Source: Parietaria judaica
Taxonomy: Eukaryota > Streptophyta > Magnoliopsida > Rosales > Urticaceae
DNA length: 64,000 bases
Direction: 5' to 3'
Assembly: GCA_954871525.1 (NCBI GenBank)
Contig: OX940865.1
Span: 15,700,606-15,764,605, forward strand
Both the position numbers and the translations under genes were made by a program. A model generated the notes under the pieces. That model had not been told where the DNA came from, made no database searches, and saw only the letters and a list, made by a program, of their open reading frames with translations. This document shows positions 10,406 to 23,024 of this stretch, piece by piece (positions within the stretch are counted from its first letter, which is position 1; each line of letters begins with the position of its first letter).

Positions 10406-12768
10406 ATGGAAATGGAGGACGAGAGGAGGAACACGGCGAGGCTGAAGATCCTCGAGCTCGCCAACATGATCAGCGTCCCAATGTCCCTCAACGCCGCCGT
10501 CCGCCTCGGCGTCGCCGACGCCATCTGGCAAGGCGGCTCCAACGAGCCGCTCTCGGCCGAGGAGATCGTGGCGCGTGTCCTCCCCGGCGGCGGGGACGCC
10601 GAGAATCTCCAGCGGATTCTGCGCATGCTCGCCAGCTACGGGGTCTTCTCCGAGCACCTCGCCGGAGAAGAGAGGAAGTACTCTCTCACTGATGTCGGGA
10701 AAACGCTCGTCACGGGCAAGGACGGGTTGTCATACGCGCCGTACGTTCTCCAACACCACCAGGTAATTACCGTCACTCGCGTTCTTCCGGGTCGGATTAT
10801 ACTATTAGATGTAGGGGCGGATTCTTTTTACCGGTTACTGTTCAAAAATCGGTATTGGATTTGAAATCCGGATCAATTTTCACTAAACAAACCGAATCCC
10901 GATTTTCTTAGAGCAATTTTTTTAAACTGGATAAAAAAAATTACTTGTATTGGTTACCGGTAAATGTCGGCCCCGATTTTATAACAATAGTTTTTCTAAA
11001 ATGTTAATTTTTACTCGTACTGAATACCGGTAAATACCATTTCAAAATCGGCTATCCGGGTACTTGCTCAAAAATAACAAATATCGATTTTATTTTTATT
11101 TTTTATTTTTATAGAAAAAATTGGTTGTACAAAACTAGTATCGGTACTGAATTTACAAACACCGGAAAACCGAGACCGGGATCAAATACTTCGAAATACC
11201 ACTCTCCGTCCCGGTTTCACCCCTACATAACATGCTCTTTGAAGATGAATTCTGATAGGACTTGATCAGGATGCGCTGATGGGGGCGTGGCCGAGGGTGC
11301 ATGAGGCGGTGGCGGATCCTGCGACGGAGCCATTCGCGAAAGCCAACGGCGAGCCGGCATACAGTTACTACGGAAAGAGGGAGGAGATGAACGAGCTGAT
11401 GCGGAGGGCGATGTCGGGCGTGTCTGTGCCGTTCATGAAGGCTCTATTGGACGGCTACGACGGGTTTGAGGGCGTGCACAGATTGGTTGACGTGGGCGGC
11501 AGCGCAGGGGATTGCCTCCGCATGATCCTCGCCAAGTTCCCCTGCGTCACCGAAGGCATAAACTTTGACTTGCCGGAGGTCGTCGCCGGAGCGCCATGTA
11601 TTCCCGGTGAGATTACCTTCTTTATTTTTTTTCCATAGGTTATTTTTATTTTTGGTTAATAATAACAACTAGAATACTTATCATTGTGTTTCGGGTTAAT
11701 AACGGTATAATTACATAATGTTTTAATTTGTATAGTGACATAAACCCAATTTTTTTTTTTATTTTTTTTTTATGATCAACGTTTTCCATCTTAGTTATTT
11801 TTTTTTTCTTTATTAAATTGCATTAATCTTTCTTTATATCGATTAAACAAAATTTTCGATGTATTACTCAGTTTTCCACACTTATCATTTAAAAAAAAAA
11901 TTCAAACATATTTTTTTAAACCGACGAGACTTTAATAAGTGGGAGAAGTTTTGGAGACAAATAAAATCATATAAACTGAAAATTTTAACCCTAAAAAAAT
12001 TAAAATTTATATATCACCAAAAAAATTAAAACGTAACATAGTTAAGCCACTATTAACCCTTGTTCTTCATACACTAAATTCATTAAAAAAAAAGGACCTA
12101 TTTGAGGGCCAATTTGATTAGTCTGTTAGAAAGTTTGAAGATGATAATATCTTTCTTTTTTTAAAGAAAGATGATATATATTATTCTTGTTAAATGTGTA
12201 GGATTTACACCAATAACTACTAAAAATGGAGGGGTTTTGTTTAATATTAATTTTGGTATATTCAGGAGTGACACATGTGGGTGGTGACATGTTCAAGTCA
12301 ATTCCCGAGGCTGATGCTATTTTCATGAAGGTACAACTCAATCTCTTTAATGAGTTGTTGGATCTCACTTTCACAAGTTATAAATTATTATAAGTGTATT
12401 TCTTTATTTATTCCCACGCATGGATCAAATTGGAAGAAACAAGTACCAACATCGAGGCATGATTCATGAACCATATAAGTAGTTAAACATTAAAATATGC
12501 ACACACGAAATTACCACAAACACATTAAATCTTATATCTTTAACACTTCCTTTGGTAGACACGTGTTTCACGCAAATCAATGAGCTTTCCTCTTTGTTTT
12601 TTCTATATATATATAGAAAAAAATGATATATCGATTCTTCATGTGCACAAAATCAAGATTTTATTTTGATTGAGATATCAAGATCATGACTCATGACTCA
12701 TGAATGTGGTGCGGTTCATGATTACATCTCACAATGTCATTCTTACACAGATTGCAATTCCTGAAGTC

Positions 12769-12812
<44 letters not shown>

Positions 12813-13472
12813 CGTATATAATATCTGATATTAATAATATATATGTATGTGATGTGGGCTTTTTGGTAACATTTTAACGTTGATAATTAACGAGAGTGTT
12901 CGACTTGAGTGGTCGACATTTCGAGTCAATTCGGTATCGATTTTACTATTAAAAAATATAGATCTACTTTTGCTTAATAATTTAGATCCGCTAACACCCT
13001 TTTTCTTAAATTGACGACTTGTTCAAAAAGAAAATCGTGTTTGGGACTGCTATTCGATCCTGCATTCTTTTGTGATTAAGTTTTCGGTTCTCGAATTCGG
13101 TTTTCCCATGTTTTGGTACTAGCCTCGTTGTATATATGCTTGTTTGACTTGAGAGTGTGCGACCTTTGGCAGTGGGTCTTAACGACATGGACTGATGAGG
13201 AATGCAAGGCTATCATGGAGAATTGCTACAAGGCGCTACCAAAAGGCGGCAAGTTGATCGCCTGCGAGCCGGTTTTGCCAGCGGAAACCGACGAGAGCCA
13301 TCGGACCCGCGCTCTCCTCGAAGGCGACATCTTCGTGATGACAATCTACCGAGCAAAGGGGAAGCATCGGACACAACAAGAGTTCCATAACCTGGCTCTC
13401 TCTGTCGGATTTTCGCAGTTTCGAGCAATCTATATCGACTATTTCTATACCGTTTTGGAGTTCCAAAAGTGA
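10406..13472 (+). CDS. NANMT: Nicotinate N-methyltransferase-like, class II (COMT-type) SAM-dependent methyltransferase
   Basis: Four exons: 10406-10762, 11270-11606, 12266-12330 and 13173-13472. All junctions are GT-AG and keep frame, giving 352 residues, the usual size. Residues 1-115 form the dimerisation/winged-helix region. The SAM-binding motif is LVDVGGSAGDC at 191-201. The C-terminal part has KGGKLIACEPVLP and ends YTVLEFQK. In caffeate-type O-methyltransferases the catalytic base is a His in a WxxHDW motif; here the motif is WVLTTWTDEEC (254-264), with Thr in that place. This matches my memory of Arabidopsis At3g53140, which methylates nicotinate nitrogen to trigonelline in NAD salvage and nicotinate detoxification. 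The protein should be cytosolic. The ATG at 10406 is in good context; an alternative at 10412 is two codons further on. Confidence 0.88.
10812..11225. mobile_element. hAT-like MITE in intron 1 of the methyltransferase gene
   Basis: The insert begins TAGGGGCGGA.. and ends ..GGTTTCACCCCTA, imperfect inverted ends. It is filled with ACCGG/CCGGT-type motifs. No clear 8-bp target duplication remains. Similar CCGGT-rich DNA occurs at 16724-17065, 35967-36110 and 38500-38740, each also inside an intron. Confidence 0.5.
12771..12808. repeat. (TA)n microsatellite
   Basis: Uninterrupted TA dinucleotides in intron 3 of the methyltransferase gene. Confidence 0.9.
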
Positions 13473-14928
13473 GGCTTTTGGCCGGAGAACATGTCGGTAT
13501 CTTCTCTTGCTCGGAGTTGATTGATTCCCGTGCCAAAATGCTAGTCCCTAGAGAGAGAGAGAGAAGAAACTATGGCATGGTGATATTTGAAGCATCTCAT
13601 ATCTCTTCTATGAAATAAATGAAAACTTTGCAAACATATGCCTCTCACATCCTAAGTATAGTTGTGCCATATTTAACTCATGAAATTAATTCTCTTAGAT
13701 TTCTCACTTAAAGTAATCTTGCCTACAGTGGCAGAACCGTTATACGTTTGAAAACGAGTCAACGAGCCTAATTTTCGGAGGGACCGGATATATAAATTTC
13801 TTCACAAAAATATGTTTTTCCCTTGTGATTAAAAAAAAATCTAAAATTCTAATTCTTCTTATGATAATAAAATATTGCATTTATAAAAATTCTTTTAAAG
13901 GTTTTGGTGGCCATGGCCCCTTATGTGCCATCCCTAGCCCCTCTTTAATGGTAGAGGAAACCGTGATAACAAAGTGACATTTGAGCTTTATAATTAACAG
14001 TTCAAATAATCAGAACACATTTGTAAAGTGGCATAAGTACCTTAAAAATTATCTATACGAGGCGGTAGATATTCTCAAGTTTTTAACGGTTGCTGGGTTT
14101 CAATAGACACATGGAAATCCCCCCCAAAAAAAACACTTTCTTATTAATTTTTATTTTGATTTCTATTTCAACTACATATGAACAATTTAACCTCAGTAGA
14201 ATTCCTTTTTAACAATTTTGGGTACTTATTTCCTGCACACATGAAATATAGTGGGCCTAAAGCCCAAGTTAGCTTTGCTTCAGGCCCATAACTCGGCCCA
14301 CTTCAAACGGCCAAGAGTCCAAATACAGTTTGAATACTTTGAGAAAACAGTTGGAAACAGTTGAGATCCTTTAAAGAATAATTAGTACTTACTCTCTCTC
14401 TCTCTCTCATATGGATTTTACCAATTTAAATTAAAATTTAATAAAGCACCGATCTTTCACAAATTTGTCATGTTTTATCAAATGGGGTCTTCCTTAATCT
14501 CTTCTAAAATTAAAAAAATAATTAAAAAATGTGAATTATCGATGTTGGATTTGGTACCTCGTGTTGCTTAGCAAGGCAGCGACAAGGACATTCCTTTTCT
14601 GCGTTTGGTCTCTTGCTATCCTGCGCCCTCTAAAGCACCAATCTTTGCTTCGCCTCACCCAATCCGAACCGTCTATACACATATACATAGATATATATAG
14701 TAGATTGACTGTCTTGTTGTTTGTTGTGTGAGTGTTGTTTGTTTGATGGAGAACACAATGTCACTTCGAAAAATGACCAGCTAGCTGATTCTCTCTCTCT
14801 CTGTCTCTATCGATCGGTTTCTTCTGGTGCTGTTTGGTTGCGACGATTATGGCATTCCTGTTTGGATCACAGACACGAGAGACATAAGAGAGAGAGAGGA
14901 GAGAGAGAAAGAGAGAGAGAGAGAGAGA
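13473..14928. other. 3' end of the methyltransferase gene, spacer, and 5' region of the NT-C2 gene
   Basis: AATAAA at 13614-13619 is a likely polyadenylation signal for the methyltransferase gene. No gene follows until 14929. From about 14670 the sequence is a plausible promoter and leader: a TATATATAG run near 14690-14700, a CT-rich block at 14790-14810, then a GA repeat at about 14887-14928 that runs up to the start codon. Such GA/CT tracts are common in plant leaders and can bind BPC/GAGA-type factors; that role is inference. Confidence 0.5.
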
Positions 14929-17900
14929 ATGCTGAGGCTGCACAGGCACAGAAGCCAAGCTAAAGCCGGCGAGAAGCTCGATTTCAGGTTCTCCGCCATT
15001 AAAGCTCTCCAGGTATTTCGCAATTGGGTTTTGATTTTTGCGGAAATTCAGCTTCGGAGCTCGGACTGTGAAGGTTTTCGGTTCCCTATACTTATGCCGT
15101 TTATGCTGGAATGCAGGTTCCGAAGGGATGGGAGAAGCTGGCGGTGTCGGTTGTCTCGGCGGAGACGGGAAAAACGATCGCGAAAACAGGCAAGGCCGTG
15201 GTGCGGAGTGGCGCCTGTCAGTGGACCGAGACTCTGTCAGTGGAGTATCCGGTCAAGGAGATTGAGGATTCCCTCTTCAAGCTCGTCGTCTCCACGGTAC
15301 TGCGTGTCGTTTTTCGCAGTTTTTAAATCCCTTTTGCTTCTGTTAAACGGGTCTTAAACCGAAATTTGCTCTGGTTGGATCGGATTTTGATTTACTGCGA
15401 GCTTTTTGAGTTCATAGAGTTGATCTTAGGGATATTTGCATTCGATAAAGCAGTGTTTTGGGGCTGTATAATCCCATTTTTCTGTGTTTTGAGGTTAAGT
15501 ATCCGATGGTACGACAAATCGTGTCTCTCAGATACTCAATCCGAGAACTAACAAGAATGTCGCAGTCACATATATAGGTACTTAACCCGTGATGAACAAA
15601 CAATGGTTTTATATCACCCCAAATCATTACTTTATGGGTACTTATGCTGCAAATATCTCTAAGATCAACACGGTAAACAACGAAAAATAAAGAGATTTGC
15701 TTGTGGCATCACTATGTTTCAAAAAGTTGTAATGGCCGGAGCGAACAGTAAGAGAGAGCGAGTGCGACGACTAGGTTAAATTAACTCTGAAATGGACTTA
15801 GCGAAAATCTCAAATCTCATATGCATAATCGGGACTAATTGGCAAAAGGTCGGCCCGACCTTTCTGTTTCCACCCCCGAGACGCCAAAAAATCTAATAAA
15901 CTTGCATCGTACCGTCAAAACGGATCCGGGTCACAAACTGTAACATCTATCTTTTTTGATAAAATAGTTACAATATGTTATTTCAGTTAAGAAAGTTGAA
16001 TTTGTCCCAGTTGTTATCAATTTTGAACAATAAGCAAAATCCATTATAGTTCACGGCGCTTTTCTTGCTGAAGAAATTGTCGGAAAATTCGAATTGGTTG
16101 AAATCATTTGCATTACAGGGCTCAGTGAGATCCGGGATCCTTGGAGAGGCTACATTGAATATGACGGAATATATGAGTAGGAGCGATGCGGTACCGCTCA
16201 CGCTCTCACTGAAAAAGTGCACTCACGGAACGACATTACAAGTAAGCCTGCCATTCTGCGTTGTTCCATCGTTCGTGTTCATTTTGACGGCTCTCGAATA
16301 TTCACTGTATCCACGGGGCTCTGTCGTTTTGCAGGTTAAGATTCAGTGCATGACACCAAGAGCAAAAACCATGTTAGTGTTTTTCAGTATTTACCGTTTT
16401 CGGATAGTATTACGTGTCTGATATTCATTGTTAGGATTTGATTTAAACACTATATTTGGCAGGGATGAAGATTCTAAAGAGAGAGATTTGGAGAAATCTA
16501 ATGGAAATCATAAGGATCTTGAGAAGAGCCTTACATTTTCGTCGACTAATGATTTTGGCTTGAACTCGAACCCGGAGGAGCTCGGAAGTCGAGTAAGATC
16601 GCCTTTTTTTTTAATGCTTGCTAATTATTCTAGAAAATATAGAGTAATTGGCATAAATTCCCCAAACTTTATTCCGTGGTAAAACTAGGATTTTTATCCT
16701 TGCGAGTACTTAGCATATAATTTAGGGGTCAAGTCAAACTATGAGCGGGAATAGGGATTTCGGTGTTTATTCCGGTCTTGGTTTTCCGGGAGTTCGAAAA
16801 TCCAGTATTGGTAATGGTACTAGTTTTCTGAAAGTTTTTTTTTTTCCTTTTTTCGGTAACCAGTACCGGGACCAGTAAAAACTGTGATTTTACCAGTAAA
16901 AAAACATATAAACAAACCGGGACTGTTAAAAAAAAAGCCGGATTTTTACTGGTTAAAAACATAGAAATAGACCGGAACTGTAAAAAATTGGGAGTTTAGA
17001 TGTAAAAGAAATGGACTTGTAATCGGGGTCCCGGTTCTCAAGACCGTGATCGGGGGAACTCCTGGTGTTTCACAAAAAAAAAAAAACCCGGGATCGGGTT
17101 AATGAATTTATAAATGAGAAAGACTAACAAACTTGGCTAAATTTGACAGCCAACATTGCTAAAGATTCCATCTGCAAAACAATGTTTGTGAAATAAATTG
17201 CTACTTTAAACATAAAACTCCTCAAACAATGCCACTAGTTTGTTCTTCTGAATTTTTAATTTAAGCGGGAACTATAAATATTTCGTTATCATTTTTTTTC
17301 ATTGCAAAGAGAATGATGTAGATCCGTTGTCTCTCTCAGGATACGAGTTTTTCGTTATCAGAATCGCATCAAAGCTATGACTCGGCTGAAGGCTCGATCG
17401 CCAGTGAAGATGTCTCCATTAGAGCAGATTCTCTTAGCTCCGAAAACCGAGAAACCACAGGAATTAACCGAGCGGAAGTTTTCCATTCGAAGCAGTCATC
17501 CTTTAACTCTCAGATTTCCGAGAATTCGAGGCAAGACTTTTCTGTTAAAGCCTTTCGAGAAGCTTCGGATGGAACGCTTCAGGAGTTGCGAGCCGAAGCG
17601 AAGATGTGGGAAAGGAACGCCCGGAAGCTAATGCTCGATTTGGACGCGGCCTGCGAAGAGCGTGACGGTTTGAAGATCGAAGTTGAGAAATTGAAACAAA
17701 CATCGTCGAAAGATTTAAACGGAGACGATCCGAGTTTCGGGAGCGAATCGAACTCCGATCTCGTGAGTCAGTTGAAGAGAAGTCATGAATCGAACGTCGA
17801 ATTGGTTTCAGTTCTTCATGATCTCGAAGAGACTGTGGAGAGGCAGAAAATGGAGATTTTGGAGCTTCTAGGGTTTCAGTCTAAACTCGCTGAGGTAGAG

Positions 17901-20890
17901 AAGAGTCTTGAGGTAAATGGAGAGGAAAATTGGAAGCTGAGAGCTCATCTTGAAGAAACGCAGGAGTCGGAGAAGGATTTGAGTGTTAAATTGAAACTGT
18001 TAGAGCAGGTTTTGGAGGAGAAGAACCAGCAGATAGAGAAAGGGAAGATTCTGAATAGTCAAGCTTTTCTCGATGTCGAAACCGAATATAAGACCAAATT
18101 GCTTGAGAAAGAAGGCGAGATCGATCAGCTTAGAGCGAGGCTTTCGGACTCTTCAACGGTTAAGAATGGCAGTGATGAAAGTCTGATCAAAGCGGTCGAA
18201 GAACTGAAGGAGAAAGTTCAAGAGCTAGAGAGAGATTGCACGGAATTGACTGAAGAAAACTTGGATCTTCTGTTCAAGCTCAAGGAAGCAAAGAACGATC
18301 CGATCGGAATGAGTACATCCGTTGACTTTCCAGCAAGAACGAGCTTTGACTTCCAACTGAGCGAACGGAATTTCCCAGCGAGCTTCACCGAAGAGATTAT
18401 CGAGAGAGATAACCTTATCTCAATGCGAGAATCGCAAAGCTTGAGCACTGCATTCGAAGCTAAAATCGAAATTCTCGAGCTGAACTTGAGATCGAAAGAA
18501 GAGGAAATCTCGAGCTTCAGAAGAACGGTTTCTGATCTTCATAAGGAAAAGGTTCAGCTTCAAGAACAATTGGAAGTCGTACTACAAGAAAGCGATATCA
18601 ACTTCAAGTGCCTGAACGATCTGCAAAACGATTTGGCGGTGCTTACGAGCAGCATTGACTCGCATTCCTCGGTCAACAAGGTACTCGAAAGAAAATCTTC
18701 AGAGCTAGAAACCGGGAATCGAGAGCTTGAGCTTCATGTTTCCAAACTCGAAAGAGAAAACACCCAGTTCTATGATCTCGTGGCTAGTTTGGAAGCTCGA
18801 ATAGAGGCGGTTCAGTCGGAATTAGAGGATTCAAAATCTCGTGAAATTTATTTGAATAATGAGATTGGCAGATTACGATTTGAAAACCAATCTAGTGTTG
18901 AACCATTAATTGTCGAGTGCGATTCTCTTCGTAGATTGAACGAAGAATTGAGGAACGAGAAACTTTCCTTGCTCGATCAGTGTTCATTCTTGGAGAAAAA
19001 GTGTGAGGAATCGCAAAAAGGCTTTACAGATTGCTCCAAAAATGTTGAGGATTTAGAACGACATCTTTCTTCGGTTCTTTCGGAATTTGCATCGAAAGAG
19101 AAGAGCTTCGCGTTGGAGATAAATGCGCTTGTCGAAGAAAACTCAAAACACAAAGAGAATTTAAAAAATAAAGTGGCTGAAGAACAGAAGCTTCAGCAGC
19201 AAGTCGAGCACTTGGTAAAGAAACTCTCCGAGGCCGACAAGGAAAAAGAACGAGTAGTTTCCAATTTTATGGAAGAGTTGTTGAGATTACGAGAAGAGAA
19301 CGAGAGACTGGAAGAGGATTTCGGAGAAGCGCGATCCAAAATCAAGCAGATCGAGATTGAATTCAACGACATGGAGACGCTTTACGAAGAGAAGTTGAAG
19401 AGCCTCTCAAGCGATTTTGCTGCTTCTAATGAAGATCTTGAGAAGCTTTCAAAGTCGTTAGAGAATTACAAAGCCAGTGAAGCAAAATTCGAGGACGAGA
19501 TTAGCAAAATCAAGTCCGAGAGAGAGAAACTCGCGTCTTTGGTCTCGGAATTAGAGGATCACAAAAGTGAGAAACTTGCATTGCAAGAAAAGGTTTTCAA
19601 AATGGAAGATGAAGTGGTTGAAATCGGGATTTTGCGGATCCGCGATTCAGAGATGACGAAAGAGCTCAGCAAAATCAGAAACGAAAACCGGCAACACCAG
19701 CAGAAGATAGAACAACTTCAAGCTCTTGAACAACACGGGAATAGGAAGGTCTCGAACTTCGCAAAGGCCAACACAAAAGTCAACCCAAAAGTAAGTACTC
19801 ACTAGGCCTTTCAAAACTACAATATCGAAATATTCGGTTCATAATTGTTTTTTATTTTAATTTAGCAGAACGAGACGTCTAAGAGTACCAACCAGCGTCG
19901 TGATAATCGGAGGAGTCAACACCAGAGAGAGGTTTGACTTTCTTTTTTAGATTTTGTAGCAGATTAGTGTCAAACAGCTTAAATTAGAACTATTGGCTCC
20001 GATCCCGGCCATATTATGTGCGGGAATGATACTTCGGGGAAAAAAATGAGCAAGCATGGTCCGTCTATTGTGATTTCGGTGCGGCATTAGTCCTTCCGTT
20101 ATAACACGAAATTAAGGGTAAAAACAAAAATAAGAAATCATTTTTTGTATTTTTTCATCAAATTTAACGTTAAAGGTTTAATGCCGCACATAAACCACAA
20201 TTGGCGGATCGTTCCCGCTCTTTTTTTGTTTGTCTTCATCAAAGGGACCATTCGCGCACATATTGACGTCAAACTTCTGGTTAGTTCTTAATTTTTCAGT
20301 ATCTTTGCAGAATGGTGGTGGATCTGAAAGCCCCGATGCAAGTCCACGCAACAGCGGCGAAGCGGCCTCGAAGATTCACTCTCTCGAGGATCAACTCGCC
20401 AAGGCTTTGGAAGAAAATAGCAAATACAAAGCTCAACTTAGCAAGTGAGTGTCTGAAAACCCTTTTTTTATTATTATATTTGAAATTTTAAGTAACCTCT
20501 AATCGTACGGCTAATTGTAAATCATCCTTAATGTACATTGTACATGCTAGTATTTAAAAAAAATCATCATTTTTATAATGATTAACAAATAATTTTATTT
20601 TTTTAATAATTTTCAAGTAGAGAAATGGCTATAACAATGTTGATTTTTATTTTTTCCATAGGCTTTCGTCCGAAGGACGCAAAGGAAAAACAGATTCTCC
20701 ACCGGAAACTGCGACACTCGTGTCAAAGGTGAAATACGAACGAACAAAGTCAAATCTAGAGTCGGAGCTGCGAGACCTCCGCGAGCGGTACTCGAGTATG
20801 AGCCTTAAATATGCCGAGGTCGAGGGTCAACGTGAAGAACTCGTGATGAAGCTAAAAAATGTCAACACTACCAAAAGATGGTTCGCTTGA
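14929..20890 (+). CDS. NT-C2 domain, long coiled-coil protein (myosin-heavy-chain-related)
   Basis: Nine exons: 14929-15012, 15117-15296, 16119-16241, 16335-16372, 16463-16592, 17340-19790, 19866-19931, 20311-20444 and 20662-20890. Phases agree throughout, giving 1144 residues. Residues 1 to about 141 are an N-terminal C2 domain (NT-C2/EEIG1-EHBP1 type): VPKGWEKLAVSVVSAETGKT, then SGILGEATLNMTEYM and LQVKIQCMTPRAK. From about residue 260 to the end it is heptad-rich coiled coil with many Glu/Lys/Leu, nearly all in the 2451-bp exon 6. The protein ends KLKNVNTTKRWFA, a typical finish for this plant family. Members are thought to act at membranes or the cytoskeleton; no catalytic site is present and the role here is unknown. 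Exon 7 has a TAGCAG tandem acceptor, so one Gln may be optional. Confidence 0.88.
16724..17065. mobile_element. CCGG-rich MITE-like insert in intron 5 of the NT-C2 gene
   Basis: Starts near TAGGGGTCAAG and is rich in ACCAGTACCGGGACCAG-type motifs, like the insert at 10812-11225. The right end is unclear. The surrounding intron splices normally by sequence (donor at 16593, acceptor at 17338-17339). Confidence 0.35.
20050..20216. mobile_element. Small inverted-repeat MITE in intron 7 of the NT-C2 gene
   Basis: The left arm, with GGTCCGTCTATTGTG and GTGCGGCATTA (about 20058-20089), pairs with the right arm, with TAATGCCGCAC and CACAATTGGCGGATC (about 20180-20213). The arms are imperfect, about 35 bp long, and flank an AT-rich core. 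Confidence 0.55.
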
Positions 20891-22514
20891 AACTCTTCAT
20901 AATAATATGTCCACACATTGTTACATTCCTGTGTTTATATACAGTTTTTTTGGACAATTTAGCTAGGATACACCACAAGTTTTGGTTGTAAATGATTGGA
21001 CGATTGTGAATGTAATAAATCAATGAAAAAAAAGAGAACCAAAATATATGGTAATAAAAAGTAAAGATAATGTGATGATTTTTGGGAGGTTTATTCCTCA
21101 AATCGTCGAGCAAATCCGAGCGTTATCAAATCGGTAATCACGAAATTGACACGGCACGCAACGATATTCCAACGACCAGTCCAATGGCCGTAGATTGTTA
21201 ATCAAAGCCTACTAATTTGTGTTATATTTGTTAGATTTCAACTTTCTTGGCCGCTTAATATTGCAATCTTTAGTTAGATGGTTATTGAACTAATGAATAA
21301 TAGCAGTGAAATTTTAAGTTGTAGTTACACTCAAGGTTTTTTTTTATGTATTCAATTCTAGTAAAACAGTAAGTCCGTTCAATTTCGTTTAAAGAAAAAA
21401 TTAACTTGTTAAATTAATTAATTAAAAAAAATCAAATTAAAGTAAAATTGTACAAAAGTGACACATGTCTAACGTTTTCAAACATAGATTAGAAGATTGC
21501 CTGATTAATTGTCTATTGATGCAGTCGACTGCAACTCAAATACTTTTACCGTTATTATCATTTAAATCTAAACTAACTCCCCAAGTTACTAGCCAAAGAA
21601 GCATATACTTGTGTGAGATGATTGAAGTTTGAAGAATACTGTAGAGGGCGATTCGCACCGCCTTACCAGTCACGAGGATAATCAAACAAACACAACAAAA
21701 TATGAATAACAATTATCCCCGATTTATTTATCCCGAAAGGACTCGGTTTTTCCCGTTTGATAGCTCGGACACACGAAGGAGTAATAATGGAAAACATGAT
21801 TTGATGCCGCACCCCGCCGCCTTCGGCGAGGCTGCCTACGTACCCGTCGAACCGGGATCAGGTCATCACGTAGTTCAATGGGTTTGGTGGATTCTCTTCT
21901 CCTTTCTCTCTTCTTTCTTTTCTCTTTTCTCTCCTCTCACGGCTGAACCCCCTCCCCTCTCTCCATGAGGTTTTCTTTTGCATTTATAGGCTTAGGGTTA
22001 GTAGATGCTTTACTCTTTGGGCTTTTTATGCGAACTGGGCTTTTATTGGTTGTTCTATCGTGGGCTGAAAATCCTCTTGTATCTTGCCTCTATTTTTATC
22101 GTTTTAATGTTAAAACGACAAGTGTAGAGTTGGGGATGGATTTGACCAAATCCGACCTTAACAAATACTAAGATGTATATACCACACGTGTTCAATTTGA
22201 GAGGGTTTGAGCAAGTTTTGTTCATGAATCAGGATGGCATTTGGGTTTGTTTAGTGGGCACATTGTGATTGATTTTGGCATATACTTTGGTCCATTTATT
22301 TCTTACAATTTTTACACAAAAATAGATAAAGTCACGTGGGGTTTTAGAATATAGTTTGGCATCAAATAATATTCTTCAAAACTTTTTTTATGGAGCATCA
22401 ACACATGACCAACTTCACCAACATATTTTCTACTTTCCAATTCATCCCTCATTATACTCGACTGAATCATTTAAATATTCCAGCCATGAAAATACATTTG
22501 CTTTAGATAATTGA

Positions 22515-22980
22515 TTGTAGTGCCCCTTGAACTTTCAATGTTGGTATATTTTGCCCTATAAACTTCATTTTTTTAGTAGCAACTAATACTTTTATTCTTC
22601 TACGTGTCAAAGTCGTTAAAAAAATGACGGAAATATGCGCTAACACGTGACTAACTCAAATGTATTTTTGTCAATTACTTACCAAACGAGATTAACATTT
22701 TAAGCTACGGAATTATTGTGACGTAACGAAGGAGCCTAGTTATTGAAGAACTATTAAAATGAAAATTCAAGGAGATTGGAGAAAGATATTTAAATTAATG
22801 ACCATGCTCTCTTAAATAAGTTTTGCATCAGAAGAACTAATATTTTTTGTTTTCATACGCAAGGCCGTAAAGGATATTGTGCTAACAAGGGGCAATATTG
22901 TCGAAAATAAAATTTCACGAGACAAAATACATCACCGAGCAAAATTCAGGGGGGCACGTTTACCCTTACTCTCCCTATAA
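22515..22980. mobile_element. MITE with ~55-bp imperfect inverted ends
   Basis: The left end, GTGCCCCTTGAACTTTCAAT.. onward to TATTTTGCC, matches the reverse complement of the right end around 22910-22957 (..AAATTCAGGGGGGCAC). No coding sequence. A related left-end fragment (AATGCCCCCTGAACTTTGGA) sits near 40400 in an intron of the PHD gene. Confidence 0.5.
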
Positions 22981-22985
22981 ACTTG

Positions 22986-23024
<39 letters not shown>

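Noticed and set aside
10189..10657. Minus-strand ORFs opposite exon 1 of the methyltransferase
   Set aside because: They are GC-rich shadows of the real coding exon with no recognisable protein.
21702..22171. Short ORFs of 88 and 68 codons
   Set aside because: Low-complexity Phe/Ser/Leu content, no splice partners and no family match.
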